Source of the DNA: Protonemura montana
Taxonomy: Eukaryota; Arthropoda; Insecta; Plecoptera; Nemouridae
Direction: 5' to 3'
NCBI GenBank assembly: GCA_947568835.1
Contig: OX387607.1
Span: forward strand, 3,348,001 to 3,412,000
Length of the DNA: 64,000 nucleotides
Below are positions 1 through 12,335 of this stretch, piece after piece (within the stretch, counting starts at the first letter, position 1; every line of letters begins with the position of its first letter). Both the position numbers and the translations under genes were made by a program. Below the pieces are notes generated by a model. The model was given only the letters and a program-made list of their open reading frames with translations, had not been told where the DNA came from and searched no databases.

Positions 1-143
1 TCAAGCACAAGCTCGATTCGGTCGGCGCCTTCGTAGTTGACGCAGCCGCGACACACGGCCTCCGTGAAGTCGTGCAGCATCGCCCACGGCATGCGCGGCA
101 AGTCACACAAGTAGCAGTGTTGCCGCTTAGCCATCACAGACAT
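1..143 (-). CDS. IRF2BP: IRF2BP-family transcriptional co-regulator, N-terminal zinc finger (partial, runs off left edge)
   Basis: The reverse strand from 143 downward encodes 47 residues with no stop before the window edge. They match the N-terminal zinc finger of interferon regulatory factor 2-binding proteins: a CYLCDLP block, PWAML, then [14 protein letters not shown]. The four zinc-binding cysteines are C10, C13, C31 and C34. Family members are nuclear co-regulators with this finger at the N-terminus and a RING-type finger at the C-terminus, which would lie outside the window. The ATG at 143 gives two extra residues before a second in-frame ATG at 134; either could be used. The start codon sits next to a CpG-rich block at about 170-560, a likely promoter. 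The call rests on the near-invariant finger. Which IRF2BP paralogue it corresponds to cannot be judged from this fragment. Confidence 0.9.
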   Translation of the reverse strand, partial: MSVMAKRQHCYLCDLPRMPWAMLHDFTEAVCRGCVNYEGADRIELVL

Positions 144-600
144 CCTAACCATGCGCCACTGGGGAAGTCAAACGGCAACGCCGCCGCCACTGGGCATTCC
201 GCGGGGTAACTGCGTATCGCCGGACACAAACACACGGTTTCGGCAGCACACACTGAACGGTTGCACTGGGCACACGGAATGACGCCGACGACAGGGCGAC
301 GCGGTCGACGGGGATGCTTTTGGGTGGAGGCGTTTGGCGGGCTCGGGCGACGTGCTCGCTGTCCGACGGCTGGCTCGAGACTGGCTGCCCCCGAGAGCCA
401 GGCGGCCGGTCACGTCACGGCTCGATACGGTACCGAGGCAACATGCCGCAGCCATCGCGTAGAGTGCCCCACCAAGGTCGTGTGACGTCACGATGTGATG
501 CAGGACAGAGGGCCGTGGTGGGGAAGGAGTTGTGGACTATGCACGTGACGGCCATGTTGGATTACGTCATCGTGTTTCCGGCAAGAGGGGAGTAGCACGA
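144..600 (-). promoter_or_regulatory. CpG-rich putative promoter/5' region of the IRF2BP-family gene
   Basis: Directly upstream of the IRF2BP-family ATG lies about 450 bases of CpG-rich sequence with no convincing coding frame, bordered by AT-rich DNA from about 600. It contains a perfect TGACGTCA palindrome at 483-490, a consensus CREB/ATF-type site. No TATA box stands out. Position and composition suggest a CpG-type promoter, but no transcription start can be fixed from sequence alone. Confidence 0.45.
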
Positions 601-603
601 GGG

Positions 604-790
604 TTAACAAATACTATTTCAACTGGGTTTTTGAATGCTAAGTGAAGAACAACTTAATTTCCCAATGTTTTGTAACTTGTACCTGTTACTTTAACACGGG
701 TGAAAGCAGTCCTGACAATTTTCCGATAACAAAATAACCACAAATAATTATAAAAATTTCCTAGTTCAAGCATCCTAAACACATTTAAAT
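604..790 (-). repeat. Penelope-like element end, degraded copy
   Basis: This stretch aligns by eye with the end region of the Penelope-like copy at 31221-31460. Shared words include ACTATTT..ACTGGG, TTTTTGAATGCTAAGT, CAGTCCTGACAATTTTCCGATA and CAAGCATCCTAAA. It keeps the same orientation and is more diverged than the 31 kb and 63 kb copies. No coding part is present here. Confidence 0.65.
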
Positions 791-3700
791 AAAATAATCA
801 ATAATCATCTCATGCTATAAACATAATAATACTCATCCAACGCCGCGCTTGTAGTAACAGTAATTCTCTCTGTTTCCGACGTTGAATGGATCTGTTTTAA
901 GGCTTGTGATGGGAAATTGATGGAGATTAAACGCCCATGTTGGCTGACCAACGTCTGTTTCGAGTATTCTCGGATGAATATAGTCGCAGTTTTACAAATA
1001 GTGATAGTTTTACAGTTGAACACATCGCTGAGTAAAAACGACTACAGATTTTAGTTCCGAGTGTTTGTTTAATAATAAGAAGACGAAGAAGATATTAATG
1101 TATCACAATTTACAAGTAAGAATAGTTTTATCAGAAGTGAAGTGGATTGACTGCGATGAGTCTGCCCACTCTTCAACTCCCATCCGCACCAAGACTCTCC
1201 ACCCAATCCCACCACTCTCTCAACCCGTACCGTCAAAGCGACGAGATCGCCGCGCACCCTCGTCGCTCGCCTAGTGCGCAGCGCGCCAATCGACCAATCA
1301 CCGCCCGCCCTTTGTCCCTGTCCCGTTAGCGCCGGCAACACCGCGTCGGCGCGCGCTGCGTCCAAGCCGGCATCGTCGCCCTGGTCCACATTCCGCCATC
1401 TTGTCCGGTGACGTCACACACGGTTGCATCGTGACGCGATGACCGACGCGGAGGGGTGCGCGCGCAACTCAACGATTAGCCTGGCTAGGAGCTATGTACG
1501 GCGAGAGAGTTGCCATCTCCCTAGACAATTCTTTCCTCGCTAGGTTGTAATTGTTCTTTAAATCACAGAGGATTTATTGATTGGTAATCGCAGTCTCCGG
1601 TCGGTCATATCTCTCTATGGCAATGCATTTGGAACAGATATTGGAATATGCCAATGTTTTAAAATGAGTTAAGAAGATACAGCAACAGAAGTAATGTTAA
1701 GATATCAATAAATTTTGCTGAATTGCATTACTACGCTGGTCAGTCCTTGAGACCAGCCCAAAGACTGCCACCCGGCATTGGTAGCAACTCATGAATGAAA
1801 TTTCAGCAGTGATTTCAGTGTTCATTTCCACAATTCAAAATACTTATGATATCCGCAAAATAATTCCGAAGATTTGTATACAAGAATATTTCTTATAATA
1901 GGTCGAAAAACAAAATATCTTGGCACGTCAACAGCGGAGATGATCTGTAGTGTTTTGACAGTTGGCCCATATGTAACCCCAGAACGACCGGTGGCGCCTC
2001 TGATGGAAAAATGTGTTCCCTCGCAGTACACAAGTACTAGCTCTAGGTCTAGATAACAATACTGATTGGGTTCGATTTGTTGGTACCAATATTTAACCTT
2101 TGTATTCGGCTGTAAAACAGCGCTAAATATAGCACTAATGCGTGTATTTTTAAATTATCCAAACATGGCGGTTAAATGCTCAGAGCTAGCAGCTCTCTAG
2201 CTGACATCGAGTCCACGCCGATGCCGAGTTCGAGGAGTCAGACCATCAAGAACGTCGTGGGAAGGAGTACGATGTCTACCCAGTTCAACCGGCGCCAATC
2301 TGCGCGCCGAGGTGGAAATCAGACTGGCCGTGTTTAACGACGCATTCAGCCGAGACCGACGATCAGCGACAAGACAATGTATTCACCCTATGTCTTAGAT
2401 CGTTGCCATCTAATTTCGTTGATGACTACCTACATCTCGTCCACCTGAGATGCTCCGTCATCGACCACTCGAAATACAGTCAGCGGATTTCTGGTAGTCT
2501 AATATGTCGTATTACTTTCACACCTTTGGTTGCAAATTGATAGCCATTCATAGGTGTTAAAGTACTACATTGATGAACTCCCATATTGCGGCCTCTCACC
2601 AAAACAGAACTACACTCCATCGCCTCGTCAGATACACAAGGAGGACCGTGTTCTGACGTACAAATATAATTAAAGTTGAGCCCAAGACAGTAATCCTTCT
2701 GAACGGAAGCTACGAATGGGCGATCAGCCAGCCTGTTTAGACAGCCAACAAGCCTGGTCCGCGCGGCCAAGTCGGCCTTCGACGCGATGTCGTCATCCTC
2801 CGTCGTCGTGGGTGTAGAGCGTCAAGCCGTGACGGCGTCTCCGCGCGTCCACGGGACCTTGGCGCGAGCGTTCACCACCCACATGACCCCATCGGCCAGG
2901 GTTACCTGTTGCCGGGTACGAGGCTTTGTGCTACCGGCTCGGTTTCGGGTCACCGTCGTCGTACGGCATGCGAGATACCGTCGCGGGGAACGCGATAACT
3001 CGGTGATAACAGCTCATGGGTCGACCACGCGTGAGATAGGGAGTGATTAGATTGTGAAGCGTGACAGCGCGCGGTACCGATTTGGATATTTGGACTTATA
3101 GGTTCAAAATCATTAGCGACTGAATAGTATACTACCGGGAATACTCCAGTTATTTCTGTCAAATCAAATTTGGAGCAACATCTTGTCCTTTCGATCAATA
3201 AGATGGCCCCTAAGATCAGTTTAGCGTTTTTATAACTCACTCTTTAGACCTCCTCATGTATTTACATTGAAAATATCAATAAAAATAACGCCATTTGATT
3301 ATAGCGAACGATTCTAATTACATCGAAGAAAAAAGAGGGCCGATTGAGGACTGTCATTTACCTCTTACGGGGCTAGAGAAGGCGAAAAGTCGAGCAACCT
3401 CAGAGTGACATTCTTTGCAGAAGAGAATCCCAGAGAGAGATAGGGCTTGCAGATTTTAGAGGATGGCGTTTTCCAAGCGGCATGGTTTCTGTCAATATTA
3501 TGGAATGAAATCCAATATAGTGCTCCAAATGCGAGGCGGAGATCCGAACGCGAGGTCACCCCTTCACAACCCCAGCCAGCTGACGGCTGGCTCACATGAA
3601 TGCACCCCAGCCGCCGTCTATGGGCTTCGCCCAGGGGGCTGCGTGACGTAGCGGGGTGGCACTGTGACGTCACGCCCCGGGACGACGTTGATAGTATCGA

Positions 3701-6039
3701 TCCGAGACCACGGGGATGGCCGTGCTCCCCGTTGCTAAGGGAAACCGCGGCGACGACGATCTGTCGCACGGCCCGGATACCTGCCTGCCTACGCGCCGCC
3801 CTTTGTGCGTAATTGTGCGTGCCAATCTCGACTCGCTCTTGTCGCACCGTGTTGCCAAAATGAAGGGAATATATTTTACGCGCGTCGTATGTGATCCCGG
3901 TTATTGGCAGGGGTGAACGCAAGGGCTGATCGATGCTCTATGACGGGTAACCTGGTTTAGAGGTAAACATTAGATCCTGCAAACACAAAGGACAAAGACT
4001 CTACGTAGTACCATTAAGTGATTACTCAATTTTTATAGGATATTCGTGGTATAGCTAAGGGTGCATTTTCGTTGCACCCATTGGGGATTCTTGGCCCATC
4101 TTCTACACTGTGACGCTCAATTTAGTGCTTTTTATTTAATAAAATTCCGCCCTGCAGCGCATCTCTATGAGCTTAGGGTGCATTTTGGTCATGGCTTGAA
4201 ATGGGACCCCACTGCCGGAGGTGCATAAAATGTAAAAATTAAATTAAACATTCATTTTATGCACCGTGATAGAATCTTCAGGGATTCCCATAAGCAATGT
4301 GTTGGTCCGTGCACCTCTGCTGGAGCAATTTTTATGTGGAATTTGTCTTTGGTGTTGAGCTCTTCGGCGTCTCCGGCATGACACTTGAAGCCAGCCCACC
4401 AGTCGACGCCAACGTTGACGCAAGGAAGGTCGCTGCCGCGTTATCTTGCAGCTCGTTGAGTACAAGATAACGGAATGTCCTTGGGAGACAGATAAGAACA
4501 GCATCACGATCGCACGTTCTGAGGGGCTGGCCTCAACGCCTCTCTTGCACGGCTCTTGGACGCACGCGCAGACGTTCACATCTTGTTTGTCTGATGTCCG
4601 ATGGCTTGTCCGATGACCTTTTTTTTTCTGAAGGGTTGATATATTTGCTATATTTTTGGTCAACATTCGGGTGTTGGATAAATGGTGTGAATAAGACTAC
4701 TTTGATGGCCCAACAAGCCGTTAATCTATATCAAAGGATGTGATTTTTTTATATTTCAGCAGTTCAGGTTACTTTCCCCAAAATTTGGTTCTTCAGTGCC
4801 ATAAAATATAGAGAAATAGAGATAGAAATTGCCAAAAATCCTCCACTAGGTTGTATATACATCAATATACGTATCAGGTGGTTAATTTGATTCAAAACAG
4901 ATGTGTAAATTTGCACCGTGTCTGACTACTTTTTATATCTATATATTTTTTTGCCAGACAGCTCTCGGTTCACGTTTAGAAATATGCACCCTAATTGCGC
5001 CCAAATGTTGGCTAAAAGTATCTAACACATTAGAAAATGACTCCTTTATATGATCCAATGCAATTCCAATGCCAGCCTGTCAGCATGTTCGTGCAAAGTC
5101 TGTCAATCTGAACATAACACTCATGCAAGAAGACCCACGACTCCGTACACCGTGCTAGCTGGCTACGTGATCTAGACATACACAAGCCTGAAGTCTCCAC
5201 ACGGGTCATGGAGAATGCTTTGGCGAACGCTCACGCACCACGACTCCGCTTATCTCTTCGCGGTGTAATCGCCAGCGGCGTCGTAATCAGCTCGTTAAAT
5301 AATTCCGCGGCGACGGCGACGTGATCGACCAAGTGAAACTGTGACGTCACGCGGCAGTGGCGTCTGCGGGGTCGTTCCCACGCCAGCGACGGTCACTGCA
5401 GGCGAGTGCATCTCGGCGATGCATCGGACAAAGTGCATCTTCGCGGGCACCTGCATCGGGCCGACGGTGGCGGCAAGGAGTGTCTGCCGTCACGCGGCAG
5501 GATACAGGTGTCTGGCGCGGACATGCTCTTGGCACTGGACGGTGGACTCTGTTCTTGTGCCGGTGACCAAAGAAATTGTCTAGAAGCGGACTTGTGCAAG
5601 ACTATGATATCTCGCATTATTGATGCTTCTTGCCAGGCTGTAACGAGGTAGCTATTTCTGCTGCACACTCCAGGATCGCAGCAAGGTGTGGGCATAACGG
5701 CATCGTTATCAAACGACTTCGCAGAACACTGGATGCTAAGTTGCGACATTCCTCTTTTGCTTAGCATAATCAAGCCAACAGCCCCGTCTGGTAACACAAT
5801 CTTTGTGCAGGGTGATGAAAGTCGCAGGGCGATTTGTTTTGCTTTGGCTGCTTGTGTATCCGGCCTCGTGAAGCTGTTTTAAAAGTACCGCACTCGAGGC
5901 AAGGGTGATTCACACTGTCATATATCGATTACGCTTTAAGTGAGAACGATTGGCGAAGGATTCTTGTAATTTTGTTATTTTTCTACTGAAAGAGCTTTTT
6001 AATGAGTAGGCTACGTGCTGGGACCGGGTTTGCTCTCTT

Positions 6040-6110
6040 CCCTTCTAGGCTACGTTCGCTTCTTCATCATTCCTCGCTCATTCACCAACGCCTTCAGATC
6101 AGTATCACAG
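6040..6110 (+). repeat. 5S-derived SINE, body fragment
   Basis: CTTCTAGGCTACG, followed by CTCATTCACCAACGCC, matches the reverse complement of the body of the SINE copy at 44760-45160. The copy is old and lacks both ends. Confidence 0.5.
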
Positions 6111-9100
6111 GGAACACCATGCGTTGTTAAACTCCACGAAGCAAGTCAGCCATTGGAGCTTTGTGGTACGTGAATAGTGAAAATAACATTCTGGACGCTC
6201 GTGCAGAATCACGAATGTCGAACGTTGCCAACGTCGTCGACGCTGGTATGCAGGCCGTTGCAGCCATAGGTTCGATCCCCACTTGTCCCCCCTTCTCCCC
6301 CCCCCGTGCGATGCGTGCTGCACGCAATCGTTACGCGTGCGTGTCTTGACGTTGGTCGGCCGCGAGGCTTCGTGGCGTAGTCAGGCGCCCCGGGGGAGGC
6401 GTTTCACCGGCACGCAGTAAACAACTGGTCGTGTCGTGACGCTATAGCCTCGGCCATGCAGATGTCGTGTCGGCACGGACGTCGTCGTAGCCGGCGTCGT
6501 CGTCGTTTGCAACGCCTCGAGTATACCACTTAACCCTCGTGGATGGCTCTAGAAATGTTTATTTCCATTTGGGTGAAACCTCGGCTGGAACACAGGAGTC
6601 GCGGATGGCGATTGTGTTTTACAGCTCCCGGCAATGGAATGGCGATCTCAGTTTTTCTAAACAGATATGTAGCCGACTGTTCAATAAGTATCTGTTTTGA
6701 ATTTTTCAATATTATGTATTTGATCAATACAACGGATGAAAAAAAAACAATCGATTTCGAAAAACACAACCATATATCTGTTTTTAGCTTCGGTTTAATC
6801 AAAAATGTCCGTCTGGATTGTCAAAACCTTGAAACGTTTATGTTAAATATCTAAACTGCATGTCCTGTCCCCTGTAACCAGATTAATACAAATATTATTC
6901 TATTACGCTGTTTCTAGATTGGATTTATGTCTGCAAAACCTGTCACCACCCCCAGCACACCCTGTGGCCCGAATAACGACCAGGCTGAGTATAGGAATAA
7001 CTTCCCATGAGAAGCATCGAAGCAAGGCTTGACGACTCCCCGGTCGCAGTCGTGATCGTCGTGGTCTTCGGAGGCCGCGTCGAGGTGCACCTCAAGATTG
7101 TTTGGACGTGCACTCCCCGACGCGCACGTGACGGAATCGCGCCCGCCGAGCATGGGCAGGGGAGGCGTCAACGTCGACAATGGATGGACGGCGCCAAGCT
7201 TTCTTGAGACGGTCACGCGCGGGCATCTTGACATGGCGTGACGTCCATGCCCGCGGCGATGTTCACTCACATATGCCACGATTGCGAAGACCGAATTGCT
7301 TTGTACGCTTTGGGCTAGCTTAGCATTCTGAAGGAATATGCTTAACGACGAGCGATTTTGGCAACAGGCTATCTGATGTTGGACAATAGCTTCACTTAAG
7401 AATTTTAGCCGCGAAGCCACGGATCCTCTAAGCATCGACAAGTTGATGCAGTACTGTTCCTTTATTGATGTCAAAGCCAGCAACTATTAGAAGAGATCCA
7501 CGGATGCACGCGGTGTCAGCATGCACCGCTTCTTTCCAACACCATCAATGAGAGGTCGACGGTTCGAATCTCACGTGCTGTAGAAAGATACTCAACAATA
7601 CCACCAAAGCTATTGCTCTGGTTTTGACCCCACCATAAACAACCGGCTAACATTACATCAAAATGGCGTGGCCGGTCACCCACCCGCATCGCTGAGCGGC
7701 GCAGTGTTGCTTAACCCCGGTTCGGTTGCGGCGCGAAATAAGGCATGCGCGCGCAGGCGAAGCGACGAGCGAAGGCCGACACCGGCCAAGACGTGACTCG
7801 ACGAAGCGAGGCTGGCACAAGAGGGCCGTGGTCAACCACAGAGAGGGCGAGTGGTTGGAGCATATTGGATAATTTCCATTTTTCCAGGGAAGAAAACCTT
7901 AAAAATGTCATCTTACCGAATCCGGAGGCTTGTTAAAATCATCGGGTAGGTACGTTAATTAAGAGGCAGACGTGAACTGAGAACATGCCAGACTTCTCAA
8001 ACTACATGATCACTATAGGCAAACCTATAATTATATTCTCGCAGCCTTTTAAAGGTTTCCAGCCCTCAAAATTGTCATCGAAACTCGCAAACGCGGCTAC
8101 ATTTTTCGCTAACGCCTGGATCAAACTTTTCGATACAGGGGTGTGCCAACAGCGTCAACGCTTCCTGGTTCAACTGCACCTCAGAAGCCTCCCCTGTTAC
8201 GCCCTCCAGAGAGAGCTTCGCCTTCAAGAGAGTCAATACAACCTCCGACCGCGACTGGCTTCGGCCACTCTCGCCTGCCCACCGCACTCTGGGTCGCCTC
8301 GAGGCCCACGCGAAGAGCGTGACTACTTCATGGCCACGGCCACCGAGACCGCGTCCTGGCAGAAGGCAACCGGCGGCAGCGGCAGCGGCGGCGACGGCCA
8401 TTTTGGAATACTAATGCGCTGCTGCCGCGCTGCATCGGGGGCCGTGGAATGCTGTCTAGCAGGCCGTGTTGGCTGGCCGAGTATGACGTCAGACGGCCGG
8501 CGGCGTGCGATGCCGCAAGAACCTGTTGCTGTTGGTCGCGGCGCATGGCATGACGGCGGCGGCGGTGGCGACGGACAGAGTTTCACTCCCGGCCGATGGG
8601 ATCCCGCTGCAGCGACCACGGCCGCTAGTCTCGGTGCGCTCCTGAGATGCGCAACGTTTTGCTTGCTGACACCGTTTCGTCGTAGTGTTCGAGGATGGCC
8701 GACGAGTTGGTGGTCTTGTCTTTTTCACCTCGACAGCACAAGTGGAGGACCCCCACAGTTAAAAATAAAACGTCCATTCTTGGTGTTCTAGCAAGAGAAT
8801 GGGCCTTTGTGGATATATCAAACTTACCATTAGATCTCTTCTAGGATAGGCTAGCCTTTAGCAGCATGTTATTAATCAACAACCAATCAGTGACAATACA
8901 CAGAGACCAAGTACAGATATGGAGAGTGTCCACGGACAAGATACAAAATATAAGCGATGCCCAGCTCTTGAGGCTGGCTGTCCAACACCAAGTAAATTGG
9001 TGATCGACTCGGTATTTAAAAGTTCATGTCGGCTCCGAGCTGACCATAGTCTCCCTTCTATGTGGAGTAAATGTCATCGGGAGACGATGAAAGCGACTGT

Positions 9101-10214
9101 CGACCGATATCTCGCGGTGCAACCGAGCACGGAGTCGTTGGCACTGTTTGCGGGAAGACACCGGCCGGCCGGCCGGCCAGGACAGACCGTTAGGTCAGCC
9201 GCAGCGGTCAGGCATGTGTACGCCGCGTCTGCCTTTTCTCAACCGTGTTGGTAAACAAAGGCGGAACATTCCCCAACCCACGGCCACGGGGCCCGATGGG
9301 TCTCCACACCCCGCGTGCCTGATAGCGTTCGAGTTCTGGCCCCCGTTACTTTGCTAGCCGTTGGTTAGGGGTCGACGGCGACGACGTAACCTGTTCGGCC
9401 AGGCAGATCGCCGAGTCGAAACCACCTGTCTCCTGTTTATAACGACCATGTGGTATCACACGAATACCTCCACACACTCACGCTGTTGTAGAGAAATGCG
9501 TCTATGAGCACCGCCGGGAAGTCTGCCGTGCCATCGCGTTCGGAAGTCTGCAACTTAGTTAATGCGGGTGCATTCCCGTGACGGTCGTTCCAATTTATGC
9601 AGAACTGGTTACTCAACTTAAGTGCATCCTTAAACATTCCCGAAAAACCGAGTCTGCAAATTTCCTCTAGCCACCGAAAGCACCGCAGGAATCTACAGCA
9701 GTATTTGAGATGTCCCTGGTTCAATATATTCAACGAGGTTTCCCTAACTTTCAGAAAGCCGTTACAATTAATGCACGGCCAGTTCATCTCTGCGGCCTCC
9801 CAGCATGTCAATCTCTGGTCTCTGGATCGTTCGGCTCGCCTCGGGCCATGCACGCAGGCCACGCGTGAACGGCATCGGTCGAGGCGTGTTGCGAAGGATC
9901 AGACGACACGGCCTAGTTGCGGTGTCCGCGACGTCCACGCGTTGGACGCGACGGCTCGGCGTTGCGATGTTGCCGGCGTGGTGTGACACGTCTAGCTTCG
10001 CGCACGCCGGCTTTTAGTTTCTCTCGGGGTCGAGCCGACTGATTAACAACTCTAACTTTATACTTCATTGTTGAATGTTGGGTTTTTTTTTTCAAAAGTT
10101 TGTACTAGTATTCGTTCTCTGCTCGATTCGCTACTATCTCCCACGTCCCAAAACAAGATTGGAATTACCGTGATCATGGAAATGGTTGGGTGATCACCGC
10201 GGGCATCCTGTTTT

Positions 10215-10275
10215 CGCTTCTAGGCTAGGTTATGGTTCATTATCACTCCGCCGTTCACCGACGCCAATAAACCGA
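10215..10275 (+). repeat. 5S-derived SINE, body fragment
   Basis: CTTCTAGGCTAGGTT and GTTCACCGACGCCAATAAACC match the SINE body seen at 6040-6110 and, in reverse, at 44760-45160. Neither the head nor the tail is retained. Confidence 0.5.
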
Positions 10276-11160
10276 TGACCCAGGAGTGCCGGTCCCTACT
10301 TAGCTCGCAACGAGCGAATGCCCATCGAATTCGCGGTCGACTGCGTCAGCGACCAAGAGCCGGGCGAGGAATCCATGGCATGGCTCACGTCTGCGAAGCG
10401 GCTGGAACGCCGCCGTGTGGACACGACCGACCGCCGCGCTCCGATGGCGCGATTCGACCGAGACACGGAACGCGGCACGTCTCGGGTTCCGCTTCCTTGG
10501 AGACGCCGTCACGCGCGGAGCGTTACGACGAGACGTCCGGAAATTTGCATGTTTCACACAGTATTCGCTCGAGTGTGCGTGTCCATGCGTGTGACGTCAC
10601 CGATCGCCTTATTGTTGTTGGGTCTACGCGAGTTAGTCATGAATGTAATCGGTAGGTAATAAGCGATCGACGACGAGACGGCTCTGAGTGACGAGTTTAT
10701 GGAGAGAGTTTTGTTGCGTTGCGTTCTCTACAAGGCAATGCATAAAATATGCGCTATCGCTAGCTGTCTTCTAGATTCTTGGCACCGTCGCAAAGAACAA
10801 GTCGGTATGACATTCATTTTCTTAAAAAGCTGGTAATCATGTGGGGACCCAGCCAGATCAACAAAGGAGTACTAGAATAAAACTCGTCGGCAACGAAAGT
10901 GTGCGTGACGTGTTGATCGTTTCGACCCCCGCCGGGATCCTCCAAAGCACACGTCCTTCCAGCGCCACGAGCGCCTCACGACGGCACGTTTGGAGAAAGT
11001 CGTCGACATCTTGACCGCCTCAAGGGCGGGCGAACGAAGTCTCGGGGACGACATCACAGCGGCACAGTCTTGATAATCAGGGCAGCTGGAGTCTTTGTTA
11101 TGAGACAGGGGGGTTCCTCAGGGTATATTTGTTGCGTCACACACCCCGCCACCTGGACCT

Positions 11161-11175
11161 CGCGCGCGCGCGCGC
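11161..11175. repeat. CG dinucleotide run
   Basis: An uninterrupted alternating CG tract of 15 bases lies in a CpG-rich block. Alternating CG runs can adopt Z-DNA, and such runs are rarely kept in heavily CpG-methylated genomes. Confidence 0.8.
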
Positions 11176-11976
11176 GCTGCTTTCTTGAGGCGATCGCGCC
11201 ATTCTTCTCGCCTCGATCCGCCTGGCTTTGTCAGCGCTCTCAAGGGCACTGGATTATCACACAATCGCCGCCTGCTCGATCCCTTCCTGCGAGTGCGACA
11301 ATTTCCCGCCACGGCTGAGATCGAGTCTTGCATGAGTTTCTCACAATGAGCGGTTGTTTTTTTGTCTTGAAACAAAAAGATCCAGGGGGCTGCTTGCGAT
11401 AGCCGTAGGTATGAAAAGAACGAATAATTTTTCACGATTTATCTCTAAATTTGAGAGAGCCAACTGAGACCACAATACACTGAACGTTCAGCGTTCTTCC
11501 TGCTCTGAGATTGAGGTTTTGCTACCCTTTTCCCCATATCTGTTTACCAGATGTAATTCAGATTTCAACATTGATTGTTGTAACATTGCTGGTCCATGGA
11601 TTGGATTCCTCAATCTGTCCGGATTCTCCCCATTGTCAATCCGAGAATTGTTACTTATAGTTTCGCTCCAGGTTTAAACACACTCTCTGAAGACCAAATT
11701 AAAAGCATTACGGTAAATCTTTACCCTAATTGAAGTTAGTAAACCAATTTCCCCGCACTCATATCTACTTTATCCCGGAACTGATTGACTTACGGCTATT
11801 CCCAATCAATGGTTTGCTGTGACTCTGACGAACCTAAGATCTCATATCTATCATCGTATAATTTGACGAGAGGTTTTGAGTTATTTTGTCTCAGCTTCAC
11901 GGACAAGGAAACTTGACATGAAAGTTTTGGCCGCCATGCCAACGACGCCATACTATTGCGTTGTAAATCCGGGACC

Positions 11977-12039
11977 AAGGAGGCTGGAACCTCGTTCTTC
12001 TGTTTCAGCACGACAGAAGAACGAGATTTCAGTCTCCTT
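11977..12039 (+). ncRNA. Strong short hairpin (27-nt arms, 9-nt loop), possible structured or small-RNA locus
   Basis: The left arm 11977-12003 and right arm 12013-12039 are inverted repeats matching at 24 of 27 positions. Read as plus-strand RNA, two of the three differences become G-U wobbles and only one C-A mismatch remains. Flanking sequence on both sides shows further weaker similarity. The 9-nt loop is short for a typical microRNA precursor. A fossil foldback transposon is the main alternative. No expression evidence is available. Confidence 0.4.
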
Positions 12040-12335
12040 GCACGGGATGGTGAGATCTGCACGTGACGCGCTGGTAGGTGACCTTTTAGAGACCACCCCA
12101 CGGCGAGGTCATGGTGCTACCCCTATCTTTAAACAAGGGCTGACCAGCATTGTGAGTCCCCCAAAAGTATTAGGAAAAGGGGGTCTTACCTTGGCCGTTG
12201 AGATGAAGGCAACATTGACGCGTCTGGGGAGACGAAAAGATAGATTAGAAAATGGACAAATAAATTAAATCGGGTGGTGATTCAGTGTGGGAAAAAAGCT
12301 TAAGACTTTATCGGATTCGAGAAAAACAAAAAGAC

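Larger units (their letters stand above)
483..10599. promoter_or_regulatory. Six dispersed perfect TGACGTCA (CRE/ATF-type) palindromes
   Basis: Perfect 8-bp palindromes occur at 483-490, 1409-1416, 3665-3672, 5342-5349, 8484-8491 and 10592-10599. Five of the six extend to the 10-bp palindrome GTGACGTCAC; the one at 8484 does not. Each lies within a CpG-rich block in otherwise AT-rich DNA. Only one further copy was noticed in the remaining 53 kb (34068-34075). TGACGTCA is the consensus site for CREB/ATF and related bZIP factors. That these are working sites is inference. Confidence 0.45.
600..12335. other. Long stretch without recognisable genes; alternating CpG-rich blocks and AT-rich DNA
   Basis: I find no conserved protein here on either strand. 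The composition alternates: CpG-rich blocks of roughly 200-400 bp lie near 1190-1470, 2770-3030, 3540-3920, 5220-5560, 6330-6530, 7000-7260, 7680-7850, 8270-8720, 9080-9420, 9790-10020, 10300-10690 and 10890-11310, with AT-rich DNA between. Open frames in the blocks have compositional rather than coding character. Also present are SINE fragments (6040-6110 and 10215-10275), a (CCGG)4 tract at 9161-9178, a CG-dinucleotide run at 11161-11175 and a strong hairpin at 11977-12039. The stretch may be the regulatory hinterland of the IRF2BP-family gene. Confidence 0.5.

Noticed and set aside
3365-3922. 185-codon minus-strand open frame
   Set aside because: Composition-driven frame over a CpG-rich block containing a CRE palindrome; overlapping frames are open on both strands and no family resemblance is seen.
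7540-7592. B-box-like GGTTCGAATC suggesting a tRNA gene
   Set aside because: No A box or pairing acceptor stem at the right distance; at most a tRNA-derived relic.
7985-8791. Longest unassigned open frame in the left region (268 codons, plus strand)
   Set aside because: It has no recognisable motif, mixes unrelated AT-rich and Gly/Arg-rich parts, and spans a CpG-rich block where stop codons are rare. Opposite-strand frames are equally open.
9437-9862. 141-codon minus-strand frame with a Cys-rich stretch
   Set aside because: Cysteine spacing fits no finger family I know, no splice partners were found, and the opposite strand is also open.
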